From assembly GCF_010093235.1 (NCBI RefSeq), contig NZ_PDWP01000011.1:1-64000 (forward strand): DNA of 64,000 bases, in the 5' to 3' direction. Within the stretch, counting starts at the first letter, position 1; each line of letters starts with the position of its first letter. The stretch comes from Pseudoxanthomonas suwonensis. Its GTDB lineage: Bacteria > Pseudomonadota > Gammaproteobacteria > Xanthomonadales > Xanthomonadaceae. Positions 29,790 to 41,311 of the stretch are shown piece after piece. The translations under genes and the position numbers were made by a program. The notes beneath the pieces were generated by a model that saw nothing but the letters and a program-made list of their open reading frames with translations, was not told the DNA's origin and did no database searches.

Positions 29790-29884
29790 GTGAGTTTTCC
29801 TGACGTATCAAGCCAGACTTTATCGCTTTATGGGGACGCTGTCGTGCGCTAAGGTCAATCCACTTCTACAGGTTTGCCAGGCCG
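29790..29884. promoter_or_regulatory. divergent regulatory region between the LysR gene and trpB
   Basis: This 95-base AT-richer gap must hold both promoters and the LysR site. It contains the AT-rich stretch GACTTTATCGCTTTATGG near 29815-29832 and TAAGGT (29852-29857) as a weak -10 for trpB. A specific operator cannot be fixed from one sequence. Confidence 0.4.
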
Positions 29885-31099
<1,215 letters not shown>

Positions 31100-31168
31100 G
31101 CATGGCCCAGGCCCGCATCCAGAACGCATGACGCGCCACTGGCGCGACCGACCCATACAAGGCGATCC

Positions 31169-31972
31169 ATGAGCCGCTTCGACACCACCTTCGCACGACT
31201 GCGCGCCGATGGGCGCAAGGCCCTCATCCCCTTCATCACCGCCGGCGATCCCTCGCTGGAGGCGACCGTGCCGGTGATGCACGCCCTGGTCGAGGCGGGC
31301 GCGGACTGCATCGAGCTGGGCGTGCCGTTCTCCGATCCGATGGCCGACGGCCCGGTGATCCAGCGCAGCTCCGAGCGCGCGCTGGCGCGGGGCGCGACCG
31401 TGGCCTACGTGTTCGACTGCGTGCGCCGCTTCCGCGAGCGCGATGCGGACACGCCGGTGGTGTTGATGGGCTACCTCAACCCGGTCGAGATCCGGGGCGC
31501 GGCGCGATTCGCCGCCGAGGCCGTGGCCGCCGGCGTCGACGGCGTGCTGCTGGTCGACCTGCCGCCGGAAGAAGCGCCGCAGTTCCAGACCGCGTTCAAC
31601 GAGCTTGGCCTGGCCCTGGTGATGCTCGCTTCGCCGACCACCTCGGGCGAGCGCGCGGCGATGCTCAGCGCCAGCGCGCAGGGGTATCTCTATTACGTCA
31701 GTTACGCCGGCGTGACCGGCGCCGACCGCCTGGACACCGGCGCCGCCGGCCGGCGCCTGCAGGAACTGCGCGCCACCGCGAAGGTGCCGGTGGTAGCCGG
31801 TTTCGGCATCAAGGATGCGGCCAGCGCGAAGGCCATGGCCGTCGATGCCGATGGGGTCGTGGTCGGCTCGGCGCTGGTGTCGGTGCTTGGCGACGCGGCG
31901 GACGCGGACGACGCAGCCGCGCGTGCACGCAGCTTCCTTGCGCCGCTGCGCGCGGCGATCGACGAAGGCTGA
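31169..31972 (+). CDS. trpA: tryptophan synthase alpha chain
   Basis: The 267-residue TIM-barrel protein cleaves indoleglycerol phosphate. Motifs are LIPFITAGDPSLE, CIELGVPFSDPMADGPVIQ (catalytic Glu), VLMGYLNP (catalytic Asp region replaced by the family LMGYxNP), and VVAGFGIKDAASAKAM with the phosphate-binding glycine loop. It ends 57 bases before the REP-unit array. No trpF or accD-folC follows, unlike some relatives. Confidence 0.96.
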   Translation: MSRFDTTFARLRADGRKALIPFITAGDPSLEATVPVMHALVEAGADCIELGVPFSDPMADGPVIQRSSERALARGATVAYVFDCVRRFRERDADTPVVLMGYLNPVEIRGAARFAAEAVAAGVDGVLLVDLPPEEAPQFQTAFNELGLALVMLASPTTSGERAAMLSASAQGYLYYVSYAGVTGADRLDTGAAGRRLQELRATAKVPVVAGFGIKDAASAKAMAVDADGVVVGSALVSVLGDAADADDAAARARSFLAPLRAAIDEG

Positions 31973-32028
31973 ACCGCCGCATTCCCCCTCCCTCGGGAGG
32001 GGCTTGCGAGGATGGTTCGCGTATTCGC

Positions 32029-33126
32029 GTAGCCCGGATAAGGCCGCAGGCCGCATCCGGGGCTCTTCCGCGGCGTGCCCGGTCGTGCGCGGGTGCCATT
32101 TCCCGGATGCGCTTCGCTTATCCGGGCTACGTGATGTCCCTCGCCCTCCAGGAGAGGGGTTACGAGGATTGTTTCGCGCAGTCGCGTAGCCCGGATAAGG
32201 CCGCAGGCCGCATCCGGGGGGCATCCCGCGGTGTACTGGATGGCCCGCGGGCGTGGGATCCCGGATGCGCTTCGCTTATCCGGGCTACGTGATGTCGCCC
32301 TCCAGGAGAGGGGTTGCGAGGATTGTTCCGCGGTAGTCGCGTAGCCCGGATAAGGCCGTAGGCCGCATCCGGGGGGCTTTCCGCGGTGTGCTCGGTGGCA
32401 TGCGGGCGTGGGATCCCGGATGCGCTTCGCTTATCCGGGCTACGTGATGTCCCTCGCCCGCCAGGAGAGCGGTTACGGGGATTGTTTCGCGCAGTCGCGT
32501 AGCCCGGATAAGGCCGCAGGCCGCATCCGGGGGGGGCTTTCCGCGACATGCTCGGTGGCCTGCGGGCGTGGGATCCCGGATGCGCTTCGCTTATCCGGGC
32601 TACGTGATGTCCCTCGCCCTCCAGGAGAGGGGTTACGAGGATTGTTTCGCGCAGTCGCGTAGCCCGGATAAGGCCGCAGGCCGCATCCGGGGGGCTTTCC
32701 GCGACGTGCTCGGTGGCCTGCGGTCGTGGGATCCCGGATGCGCTTCGCTTATCCGGGCTACGTGATGTCCCTCGCCCTCCAGGAGAGGGCTTGCGAGGAT
32801 TGCTTCGCGTAGTCGCGTAGCCCGGATAAGGCCGCAGGCCGCATCCGGGAGGCATCCCGCGGCGTGCTCGGTGGCATGCGGGCGTGTGATCCCGGATGCG
32901 CTTCGCTTATCCGGGCTACGTGATGTTCCTCGTCCTCCAGGAGAGGGGTTGCGAGGATTGTTCCGTGTAGTCGCGTAGCCCGGATAAGGCCGCAGGCCGC
33001 ATCCGGGGGGCTTTCCGCGACGTGCTCGGTGGCCTGCGGTCGTCGGATCCCGGATGCGCTTCGCTTATCCGGGCTACGTGATGTCGCCCTCCAGGAGAGG
33101 GATTGCGCGGATGGTTCCGCGCAGCC
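32029..33126. repeat. tandem array of ~157-bp units, each with two convergent GTAG REP palindromes
   Basis: GTAGCCCGGATAAG recurs at 32029, 32186, 32341, 32499, 32659, 32817 and 32975 (periods 155-160). Each is followed, ~75-90 bases later, by the inverted partner ending CTTATCCGGGCTAC. Between the two arms are conserved stretches with CCAGGAGAGGGG. Seven units carry 14 REPs. The units span the trpA-ogt intergenic region and hold no credible gene; their apparent ORFs are translations of the repeat. Confidence 0.92.
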
Positions 33127-33145
33127 GCGTAGGTTATCTGGCCAG

Positions 33146-33666
<521 letters not shown>

Positions 33667-33670
<4 letters not shown>

Positions 33671-35199
33671 GGGGTTACCTCCGCTTCGATGTGGGAAGGG
33701 GCGACGGCCGCAGCCAGCGCGGCCTCGCGCCACAGGTGGATCACCGCGTAGCCGCGCCAGGGGCGCCAGGCCTCGGCGCGTTCGCGCAGCTGGCGCGTGG
33801 ACAGGCGGGCGCCATCGCCGGATGCGGCCTTCTGCAGGACCAGGTCCTCGGCCGGGAACGCATCGGGATGGCCGAGCGCGCGCAGCGCCAGGTATTGCGC
33901 CGTCCACGGGCCGATGCCGGGCAGGGCGCACCAGGCGGCGGCGAACGCCTCCAGCGTCTGCTCGACGCCGAAGCCGACCCGGCCGTCGAGCACGCCGCGT
34001 GCGATCGCGCGCACGGTGGCGATGCGCGCGCCGGTCAGGCCCAGGCCGTCGAGGTCGGCATCGGCCAAGGTCGATGCATCGGGGAACAGCCGGTCCAGGC
34101 CGGGTGCGCCGTCCAGCGCCACGCCCGGTCCATGCCGCTGCACCAGCCGCGACGTCAGCGTGCGTGCGGCGGCGACGCTGACCTGCTGCCCGATCACCGC
34201 ACGCACCGCGATCTCCAGCCCTTCCCAGCCGCTGGGCAGGCGCAGGCCGGGACGGCGCTCCAGCAGGGGCCGCAGGCGCGTATCGGCCGACAGCACGGCG
34301 GCGATCGCATTCGGATCGGCATCCAGGTCGAACATGCGCCGCACCCGCTGCACCGTGTCGGCCAGCTTCGCCGGCGCCACGCCGTGCAGCTCCAGGCGCA
34401 GCGCATGCACCGGTCGCCCGCGCGGCGAAGGCCACGGGCTGACCCGCAGCCATGCCGGCGCGTCGGCATCGCCGACCACGCGCGCATAAGACTGTCCATC
34501 CACCCGCTCCACGCCCGGCAGGGCGCGACCGCGCAGGAAGTCCAGCATCGCCGCGAAGTCGTATGGCGGGCGGTAGCCCAGGCGCAGCACCAGCGAACGG
34601 TCGGCCGATACCGCCTGCTGTTCCTGCAGGCTGCGCCGCAGCTCGCGCGGCGCCATGCGGTAGGCCTCCTGGAACGCCGAGTTGAACCGGCGCAGGCTGC
34701 CGAAGCCGGCGGCCAGGGCCACCTCGGTGATGGGCAGCGCGGTCTCGGTCAGCAGCTGCTTGGCGAACAGCAGGCGCCGGGTGACGTGGACGCCCAGCGG
34801 GGCCGCGCCCAGGCGCTGCACGAACAGCCGGCGCAGCTGGCGCTCGCCGACCGCCAGCCGCTCGGCCAGTGCAGCGACCGGGTGCTCGGCGAGGAAGCCC
34901 TGGTCGATCAGCGACAGCGCACGTGCCACCACCGCATCGCCACGCCGCCAGGCGCCATCCTCGGGCGCCAGCTCGGGCCGGCAGCGCAGGCAGGGCCGGA
35001 AGCCGGCGGCTTCGGCCGCGGCGGCGCTGGGGTAGTAGGCGACGTTGGCCGGCAGCGGCGGCGGCGCCGGGCAGACCGGCCGGCAGTAGATGCCGGTGCT
35101 GCGCACGGCGGTGAAGAACAGCCCGTCGAACCGCGGATCGCGGCTGAGGCGGGCACGTTCGCACACGTGCGGATCGGGCAGGGCGGCAACGGAAGACAT
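33667..35199 (-). CDS. Ada-type methyl-acceptor/AraC regulator fused to AlkA 3-methyladenine DNA glycosylase
   Basis: The 510-residue product has three parts. Residues ~10-80 are an Ada N-terminal zinc domain with Cys39, Cys43, Cys70, Cys73 (YCRPVC and CLRC), so it can sense methylphosphotriesters. Residues ~85-190 hold an AraC helix-turn-helix (LGVHVTRRLLFAKQLL, TEVALAAGFGSLRRFNSAF). Residues ~200-500 form an AlkA glycosylase with helix-hairpin-helix LPGIGPWTAQYLALRAL and the catalytic Asp in AFPAEDL. It is an Ada-AlkA fusion that likely controls its own and ogt expression and excises alkylated bases. Confidence 0.92.
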
Positions 35200-35296
35200 G
35201 GGTGCAGGCTAGCACCGGCACCCATCCCGGACTGGCCGATTCCGGACATCAATGCAGGCGCCGCCGGGAGGGCGCCCGCCGCCGGCGATGCCGGGC

Positions 35297-36544
35297 TTAC
35301 GGCGCCTGCAGCGCCGGCAGCAGGGTGTCCGGGTTGCCGTCGCCCGGTCGGGGCTGCAGGCCCAGCAGCCGCAGCAGCAGCGGGTGCACGTCCACGTTGT
35401 CGAACGGCGGAAGCTCCACGCCGCTGCGGAAGGCGGGCCCATGGGCCAGGAACACGGCCCGCATCGAGGGCAGGTCCGGGTCGTAGCCATGGGCGCCATG
35501 GTCATGGCTGCCCTCGGCGTTGCGCCGCTCGATGGTGGAGCGGCCCAGCGCGTTCCAGCCTTCGTCCATCTGGCAGACGATCGGCGGCACGCGCGGATGC
35601 GTGCCATAGGCCAGGCGCGCCGGGATGGCGGCCTTCTCCCAGCACTGGTAGTGCGCATGGCGGCCGGGCAGGCGGGCGCGCAGCGCCTCCTCGTGGCCGG
35701 GGCGCGGCCCCAGGCCGATCACCTGGCCGACGCTGACCACTTCCGCTTCCTCGCGTCCGGCGATGTCTTCCACGGCCATGAAACGGGGGGCCTCGGCCAT
35801 GCCGTGGTCCGAGACCAGTACCAGGTTCGGGGCCACGCCGGCCTGCTCCAGCCGCGCCAGCAGCCGGCCGATGGCCGCGTCGACCTCGCGCACCGCCGCG
35901 CGGGTGGCCGCGGCGTGCGGGCCGTGGTCGTGCCCGGCGCCATCCACGCTCTCCAGGTAGACGGCCACCAGGCCGGGACGCGGGCCGGCCGGCGCCAGCA
36001 TCCAGGCGGCGATGCGCTCGATGCGTTCCTCCAGCGGAATGGAGGCGTCGAAGGCCTGGCCGTAGCGCGGCAGCACGCCGTCGCGCGGGGCCGTGTTGCC
36101 CGGCCAGGCCCACACCGCGGTGGCGATGCCGGCGCGCTCGGCGGTGGTCCACAGCGGCTCGGCCTGCCACCAACCGGGCAGCTTCGCCGCCTCGGCATCG
36201 GCCACCAGGAAGCGCCCCAGCTGTGGGTCCTTCATCGAGTTGTGGACCACGCCGTGGTGGTCCGGGCGCAGGCCGGTCACCAGGGTGAAGTGGTTGGGGA
36301 AGGTCAGCACCGGGTAGGAAGGCCGCATCCATGCGGCGCGCACGCCCTCGCGGGCGAGGCGGTCGAGCACCGGCGGATCGCCGCGGCCCAGCGCGGCGGC
36401 GCGTAGGCCATCGATCGAGACCAGCAGCAGGGGGCTTTCGGGACGGGCGCCGGGGCGGGGAACGGAGGCCGAGCAGGCGGCCAGGCACAGCAGCAGGACG
36501 GGCAGGAAGGCGCAGCGGCGCAGGAGGCGGGACATCACGGGCAT
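35297..36544 (-). CDS. NPP-type nucleotide pyrophosphatase/phosphodiesterase lipoprotein
   Basis: The 415-residue product carries a lipoprotein signal with lipobox LAAC (Cys24), so it is anchored in the outer or inner membrane facing the periplasm. It has SIDG (metal Asp45) and TFPNHF with nucleophile Thr81, as in the characterised Xanthomonas NPP, then SVDGAGHDHGPHA, VLVSDHGMAEAP and the C-terminal GAHGYDPDL. The family hydrolyses phosphodiester/pyrophosphate bonds of nucleotides. It is followed by a GC-rich gap (35222-35296) before the Ada-AlkA gene. ATG 36535 is an alternative start. Confidence 0.9.
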   Translation of the reverse strand: MPVMSRLLRRCAFLPVLLLCLAACSASVPRPGARPESPLLLVSIDGLRAAALGRGDPPVLDRLAREGVRAAWMRPSYPVLTFPNHFTLVTGLRPDHHGVVHNSMKDPQLGRFLVADAEAAKLPGWWQAEPLWTTAERAGIATAVWAWPGNTAPRDGVLPRYGQAFDASIPLEERIERIAAWMLAPAGPRPGLVAVYLESVDGAGHDHGPHAAATRAAVREVDAAIGRLLARLEQAGVAPNLVLVSDHGMAEAPRFMAVEDIAGREEAEVVSVGQVIGLGPRPGHEEALRARLPGRHAHYQCWEKAAIPARLAYGTHPRVPPIVCQMDEGWNALGRSTIERRNAEGSHDHGAHGYDPDLPSMRAVFLAHGPAFRSGVELPPFDNVDVHPLLLRLLGLQPRPGDGNPDTLLPALQAP

Positions 36545-36726
36545 TGCGGTGAACAGGCCCGGAAGCTTGGCAGAGAGCTGTTACAGAAAGCCACCCGTGG
36601 CCCGCACCGGTTCCCCCCGACGGCGCCTGGCCGGATCCCCAGCGGCAGCTGAAGGCGGTGCGTACGCAGGCGTGTGGGTCCACCCCGGCACGCGCTATAA
36701 CGGAGGCGTACCCAACGGAGGTATCG

Positions 36727-37179
36727 ATGAAGCCCACCCTGCGCCCGTTCCGAATGCTGCCGCTGCTGGCCGTGCTGGCGGCCCTCGCGCCGCTCGCCCA
36801 GGCCCAGTCGGTGTCGCCGAACCGTTACAGCCATCCCCCCGAAGCGCACAACGACCGCCCCGGGACCTGGGAGCGCTCGCGCCAGGCGAGGGAGGAGGCG
36901 CAGCGCCAGCAGGCCGAGGCCAGGCGCCGCTCCGCCACCGAGCGCCACCGGCTTGCGCTGGAGGACAACCGCAGGCGGATGGAGGCGGACCGGGCGCGCA
37001 GCGAGCGCCGCATGCAGCACGCCGCCTCGCCCGAGCAGCGCGAGCGCTACCGCCAGGAGTTCGAGGCGCGGCGCATGGCCTACGAGCGCGAACGCGAGCA
37101 GATCGAGCGCGAGCGCGAGGCCGAGGAGCGCCGGGCCCAGCAGCACGAGGAGGCGCTCCGGCGCAGGCAGCAGCACTGA
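36727..37179 (+). CDS. secreted charged coiled-coil hypothetical protein
   Basis: ATG 36727 follows GGAGG at 5 bases. The first ~26 residues are a signal peptide ending LAPLAQAQS. The remaining ~120 residues are almost entirely charged (Arg, Glu, Gln, Ala) with heptad-like periodicity, for example EQIEREREAEERRAQQHEEA near the C terminus. Total length is 150 residues. It may be a periplasmic coiled-coil, but no family is recognised. It lies 75 bases upstream of hutU. Confidence 0.75.
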   Translation: MKPTLRPFRMLPLLAVLAALAPLAQAQSVSPNRYSHPPEAHNDRPGTWERSRQAREEAQRQQAEARRRSATERHRLALEDNRRRMEADRARSERRMQHAASPEQRERYRQEFEARRMAYEREREQIEREREAEERRAQQHEEALRRRQQH

Positions 37180-37254
37180 GGGCATCGCGCCGCACAAACG
37201 GGTGGCGCCGGGTCGCTGCGATAATGCCGGCATGTCCCTTCGAGGTGCCCCGGC

Positions 37255-38928
37255 ATGTCCGATCCACGCCACGATCCGTCCCGCGTCGTCCGCGCGCCGC
37301 GCGGCAGCCAGCTCAACTGCCGCAGCTGGCTGACCGAAGCCCCGTTCCGCATGCTGCAGAACAACCTGGACCCGGACGTGGCCGAGCGCCCGGAGGACCT
37401 GGTGGTGTACGGCGGCATCGGCCGCGCCGCGCGCGACTGGGCCTGCTTCGACGCGATCCTGGCCACGCTGAAGGAGCTGCGCGACGACCAGACCCTGCTG
37501 GTCCAGTCCGGCAAGCCGGTGGGCGTGTTCCCGACCCACCCGGACGCGCCGAGGGTGCTGATCGCCAACTCCAACCTGGTGCCGCACTGGGCCACCTGGG
37601 AGCACTTCAACGAGCTCGACCGCAAGGGTTTGATGATGTACGGCCAGATGACGGCCGGATCCTGGATCTACATCGGCTCGCAGGGCATCGTCCAGGGCAC
37701 CTACGAGACCTTCGTCGAGATGGGCCGCCAGCACTACGGCGGCGACCTCACCGGTAAGTGGATCCTGACCGCCGGCCTGGGTGGCATGGGTGGCGCGCAG
37801 CCGCTGGCTGCGTCCATGGCCGGCGCCAGCAGCCTGACCATCGAGTGCCGGCAGAGCCGCATCGACTTCCGCCTGCGCACCGGCTACGTCGACGAACAGG
37901 CCGCCGACCTGGACGACGCGCTGGCGCGCATCGGGCGCTACACCAAGGCCGGCCAGGCCCGCTCGATCGCCCTGCTGGGCAATGCCGCCGACGTCCTGCC
38001 GGAGCTGGTGCGGCGCGGCGTGCGCCCGGACGCCGTCACCGACCAGACCTCGGCCCACGACCCGCTTCGCGGCTACCTGCCGCAGGGCCTGACCGTGGCC
38101 GAATGGAAGGAGGAGCAGGAGGTGGTGCCGGAGCGCGTGCAGGAACTGGCCCGCAGGTCCATGCGCGTACACGTGGAGGCCATGCTCGCGTTCCAGCACA
38201 TGGGCGTGCCCGTGTTCGACTACGGCAACAACATCCGGCAGATGGCCTTCGATGCCGGCTGCAAGGATGCCTTCGACTTCCCCGGCTTCGTGCCGGCCTA
38301 CGTGCGCCCGCTGTTCTGCCGCGGCGTCGGCCCGTTCCGCTGGGTGGCCCTGAGTGGCGACCCGGAGGACATCGCCAGGACCGACGCCAAGGTCAAGGAA
38401 CTGATCCCCGACGACCCGCACCTGCACCGCTGGCTGGACATGGCCGCCGAGCGCATCCACTTCCAGGGCCTGCCAGCGCGCATCTGCTGGGTCGGCCTGG
38501 GCCAGCGCCACCGCCTGGGCCTGGCGTTCAACGAGATGGTGCGCAAGGGCGAGCTCAAGGCGCCGGTGGTGATTGGTCGCGACCACCTGGATTCCGGCAG
38601 CGTCGCCAGTCCCAACCGCGAGACCGAGGCCATGCGCGACGGCAGCGACGCGGTCAGCGACTGGCCGCTGCTCAACGCCATGCTCAACGTCGCCGGCGGG
38701 GCCACCTGGGTGAGCATCCACCACGGCGGCGGCGTGGGCATGGGCTATTCCCAGCACTCCGGCGTGGTGATCGTCTGCGACGGCAGCGAGGCGGCCGACC
38801 GCCGCATCGAGCGCGTGCTGTGGAACGACCCCGGCACCGGCGTCATGCGCCACGCCGACGCTGGCTACGACATCGCCATCGACTGTGCGAAGGAGCAGGG
38901 GCTGCAGCTGCCGATGCTGGGGCGGTAA
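37255..38928 (+). CDS. hutU: urocanate hydratase
   Basis: The 557-residue product catalyses the second step of histidine degradation (urocanate to imidazolone propionate) using bound NAD. It has [11 protein letters not shown], the NAD motif [30 protein letters not shown] [33 protein letters not shown] and [17 protein letters not shown], all typical of HutU. The length matches the family. No hutH, hutI, hutG or hutC is in the window; the integron begins ~0.4 kb downstream. Confidence 0.95.
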   Translation: MSDPRHDPSRVVRAPRGSQLNCRSWLTEAPFRMLQNNLDPDVAERPEDLVVYGGIGRAARDWACFDAILATLKELRDDQTLLVQSGKPVGVFPTHPDAPRVLIANSNLVPHWATWEHFNELDRKGLMMYGQMTAGSWIYIGSQGIVQGTYETFVEMGRQHYGGDLTGKWILTAGLGGMGGAQPLAASMAGASSLTIECRQSRIDFRLRTGYVDEQAADLDDALARIGRYTKAGQARSIALLGNAADVLPELVRRGVRPDAVTDQTSAHDPLRGYLPQGLTVAEWKEEQEVVPERVQELARRSMRVHVEAMLAFQHMGVPVFDYGNNIRQMAFDAGCKDAFDFPGFVPAYVRPLFCRGVGPFRWVALSGDPEDIARTDAKVKELIPDDPHLHRWLDMAAERIHFQGLPARICWVGLGQRHRLGLAFNEMVRKGELKAPVVIGRDHLDSGSVASPNRETEAMRDGSDAVSDWPLLNAMLNVAGGATWVSIHHGGGVGMGYSQHSGVVIVCDGSEAADRRIERVLWNDPGTGVMRHADAGYDIAIDCAKEQGLQLPMLGR

Positions 38929-39011
38929 CGCCGGCGATACGCCGGGAGCCTCCACCCGGCGCGGCCGGAAGACTGGTGCGCCGGTTATCCCGACTCGCGC
39001 GTGAGTAAAAA

Positions 39012-39022
39012 GGGGGGGGGGG
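39012..39022. repeat. run of 11 Gs between hutU and the integron
   Basis: A run of 11 Gs follows GTGAGTAAAAA. It is unusual in this window and marks the start of sequence unlike its neighbours. It may be a homopolymer assembly error or a junction. Confidence 0.6.
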
Positions 39023-39050
39023 CGACAGTCTTTTCCGTTCGCGGGGGAAT

Positions 39051-39078
39051 GGAAATCACCCGGAGCCGGGTGATTTCC
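39051..39078. repeat. 13-bp perfect inverted repeat between hutU and intI
   Basis: GGAAATCACCCGG AG CCGGGTGATTTCC is a perfect 13-bp palindrome with 2-base spacer. The surrounding 39023-39318 has only short, degenerate ORFs and no recognisable gene. It could be a terminator of hutU or a remnant of a lost element. Confidence 0.6.
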
Positions 39079-39318
39079 GCCGGAAGCGGAGTGGTTTCCA
39101 CTAAATGGCGACCGGAAGCGGTTGGCGTGTTACCGATTTCTACGCGCTCGAATGGAAACTTCTGGAGCGCCAGTCATTTCAATACGCGCGCGAGGGGAAG
39201 GAAATCGGTCGGCGCCCACTGATCTCCGTTGGGGCCCAGCCAGAGCCCGGCCAGTGGCACCGCGATGGTCCTGCGCCGGGTCCGCCAGGTGCCACGGGCG
39301 GGGCCCGGGCGGCGACCC

Positions 39319-40326
39319 TCAGTGGTCCAGCGGGCTCAGCACCCCGAGCGCACCGCGGTTGAGTACGTGCGTGTAGATCTGGGTGGTAGCCACATCCTTG
39401 TGGCCCAGGAGCTCCTGCACGGTGCGGATGTCAGCCCCCGCCTCGAGCAGATGGGTGGCAAAACAGTGGCGCAGCGTGTGCGGCGTCACCGGCTTGTCGA
39501 AGCCTGCCTCCTGCGCTGCCCGGCGCACCGCCGACTGCAGCACCTTCTCGTCGATATGGTGGCGCCGGCGCACCCCGTCCCGCGGGTCGACCGAAATGCG
39601 CGTGGCAGGGAACACGTACTGCCAGCCCGGCTCCGCCGCCGCGTTCGGATACTTGCGTGCGAGCGCGTGCGGCAGGTGTACCCGGCCCAGGCCACAGGCA
39701 AGGTCGCGCGCATGCAGCAGGCGCACCTCCGCAAGCTGGCGCATCAGCCCCTCGCGCAGCGCTCCCGGAAGCACGGTCATCCGGTCCTTGCCGCCCTTGC
39801 CGTCGCGGATGGTCAGTTCATTACGCTCCAGGTCCACATCCTTGACCCGCAGCCGCGTGCACTCCATCAGCCGCAACCCGCTGCCGTAGAGCAGCCCGGC
39901 CATCAACGCCTCCCGCCCGGACAGGCGCTCCAGCAGCCGCACCACCTGCGCGCGCGACAGCACCACCGGCAGTCGCCGCGGCCGCTTGGCACGGACCACG
40001 TTCTCCATCCACGGCAGCTCGATGCCCAGCACCTCCCGATAGAGGAAGAGCAGGGCGGCCAGCGCCTGGTTCTGGGTGCTGGCCGCCACGTTGTCCCGCG
40101 TGGCCAGCCCTGTGAGGAACGCCTCCACCGCCGCCCCGTCCAGCTCCGCCGGATGCCGCGGCAGCCACGCCCGAACATACCGCCGGATCCAGTACAGATA
40201 TGCCTGCTCCGTGCGCAGGCTGTAGTGCTTCAGGCGCAGACGCCCGCGCACCTGGTCCAGAAGCCGCGGCCCACCGGGCGGCGTTACGCACCCTGTTATC
40301 GCGGCATCCTCGCCGTCATAAGACAT
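39319..40326 (-). CDS. intI: integron integrase IntI (tyrosine recombinase)
   Basis: The 335-residue product is full length. It has the tyrosine-recombinase catalytic set Arg152, His283, Arg286, His309 and Tyr318, and the integron-specific extra domain between the second and third motifs ([37 protein letters not shown]). It starts with AAGGAGG 7 bases upstream and points away from the cassettes, as usual for integrons. It recombines attC into attI. Xanthomonas integrases are often broken; this one looks intact. Best hit family: chromosomal IntI of xanthomonads (inference from motifs, not a search). Confidence 0.95.
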   Translation of the reverse strand: MSYDGEDAAITGCVTPPGGPRLLDQVRGRLRLKHYSLRTEQAYLYWIRRYVRAWLPRHPAELDGAAVEAFLTGLATRDNVAASTQNQALAALLFLYREVLGIELPWMENVVRAKRPRRLPVVLSRAQVVRLLERLSGREALMAGLLYGSGLRLMECTRLRVKDVDLERNELTIRDGKGGKDRMTVLPGALREGLMRQLAEVRLLHARDLACGLGRVHLPHALARKYPNAAAEPGWQYVFPATRISVDPRDGVRRRHHIDEKVLQSAVRRAAQEAGFDKPVTPHTLRHCFATHLLEAGADIRTVQELLGHKDVATTQIYTHVLNRGALGVLSPLDH

Positions 40327-40490
40327 ATCGGAGCCTCCTTGCCGTCTTTCACCGGAAGCCTGCCGGGCCGGCAGCGTCGCGACAATCAGTCAACCCCGCG
40401 ATGCCAGTAGGGTTTTCCCCTGATTGACGCCACAGCAGCCGCTCTGCAGACTCGCGCTACGCCCCTTGTCGGGGTCTACTGGTAGTTAGG
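40327..40490 (+). other. attI-like recombination region with first core site
   Basis: The region between intI and the first cassette ends in GTTAGG at 40485-40490, the core site at which IntI cleaves after the first G. It also contains the inverted repeat CAATCAG (40383-40389) / CTGATTG (40420-40426). No attC-type palindrome is present, as expected for attI. Confidence 0.75.
40424..40452 (+). promoter_or_regulatory. candidate cassette promoter Pc
   Basis: TTGACG (40424-40429), a 17-base spacer and CAGACT (40447-40452) point toward the cassettes. The -35 matches 5 of 6 and the -10 only 3 of 6. Confidence 0.35.
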
Positions 40491-40509
40491 TGTGCAAGGG
40501 GAATTCGGG

Positions 40510-40809
40510 ATGAACTGGGAGCTATCTCTCTCCGCAATGGCGCTTCTAGCGGCCAGCCTAGCTGCCCTCTATGCCCGCTGGAGTGCGAGGGAAGCCAAGA
40601 GGTCTAATGACATCGGACGCCTCAACGCGCTTCTGGCGCTTCGGACTCATTACCTTGCATTGATGAGACACCAAGAGCACCTCGCAAAGGTTCTGAGCAA
40701 CTCCCCAGCCGGACTTCAGGCAGTGCACGAAACGTACGCCGACTTAGACACAAAACTGCGGGAGGTTAGTCGTGAGATCGACAAGCAGCATGCTGGTATC
40801 GTCGGCTAG
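40510..40809 (+). CDS. cassette 1: small membrane-anchored hypothetical protein
   Basis: ATG 40510 follows AAGGGGA. The 99-residue product has one N-terminal membrane helix (LSLSAMALLAASLAALYARW, ~residues 3-24), then a soluble, mostly helical region with KRSNDIGRLNALLALRTHYLALMRHQEH. It lies in the first cassette (40486-40866) and is bounded by attI and attC1. GC content is much lower than in the chromosome around it. Function unknown. Confidence 0.7.
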   Translation: MNWELSLSAMALLAASLAALYARWSAREAKRSNDIGRLNALLALRTHYLALMRHQEHLAKVLSNSPAGLQAVHETYADLDTKLREVSREIDKQHAGIVG

Positions 40810-40812
40810 CAC

Positions 40813-40872
40813 ACCTAACAATTCATTCAAGCCGACGCCGCTTCGCGGCGCGGCCTAATTCAGGCGTTAGCC
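40813..40872 (+). repeat. attC1 (60 bp)
   Basis: Begins ACCTAAC and ends GTTAGCC. Between are the L box TTCAAGCCGACG, a CG-rich loop CCGCTTCGCGG, and CGGCCTAATTCAGG. These are the simple-site boxes of the 60-bp attC family in this array. Confidence 0.92.
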
Positions 40873-40888
40873 ATCAGGGGAGAGATCA

Positions 40889-41212
40889 GTGGTAGACACA
40901 TATTTCGGAACAGTGCTCATGGCCACTATCCTCGGATTGCTTGGTGGTGTTCTCGCCCATAGCCGCTGGCTACTCAACTTGGGAAAGACTGCCGCAGCTG
41001 TAGGCAAGCCACCCTCAAATAGCAAAAAAGCCAAGCAGCTCCGGATCGCTCTCATGTTCTTAGCTATCGGCCTCGGTGGGGCGGCCGGCTTTGTAGTCGG
41101 TTTGCTTGGTCACGACCAAAGGCTGCCCTTATTCGCAGTAATGGCACTAGCACTTCTGTCGGGCTTGAGCATTGCATTCTTCGTCCGCTGGCTTAAAGGG
41201 TTCGGGCCCTGA
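40889..41212 (+). CDS. cassette 2: hypothetical membrane protein
   Basis: The start is GTG 40889 after AGGGGAGAG. The 107-residue product has three probable membrane helices (~residues 5-24, 50-74 and 80-99), with basic residues (KPPSNSKKAKQLR) before the second. It lies between attC1 and attC2. No known family is recognised. Confidence 0.7.
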   Translation: MVDTYFGTVLMATILGLLGGVLAHSRWLLNLGKTAAAVGKPPSNSKKAKQLRIALMFLAIGLGGAAGFVVGLLGHDQRLPLFAVMALALLSGLSIAFFVRWLKGFGP

Positions 41213-41213
41213 T

Positions 41214-41273
41214 GGCTAACAATTCATTCAAGCCGAACCCGCTTCGCGGGTCGGCTTAATTCAGGTGTTAGGC
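41214..41273 (+). repeat. attC2 (60 bp)
   Basis: Ends GTTAGGC. The interior reads TTCAAGCCGAACCCGCTTCG, CGGGTCGGCTTAATTCAGG. It belongs to the same 60-bp family as attC1 with a changed apical loop (CCCGC). Confidence 0.92.
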
Positions 41274-41311
41274 CGCAGGGGAAAGAGTATGACCACCCGA
41301 GGGAGAAAGCC

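Noticed and set aside
32029..33126. CRISPR array
   Set aside because: Period of ~157 bp, palindromic REP pairs, conserved spacers and no cas genes exclude CRISPR.
39319..40326. Prophage or ICE integrase
   Set aside because: The integron-specific domain, divergent array and attC sites identify IntI, and no phage or conjugation genes are present.
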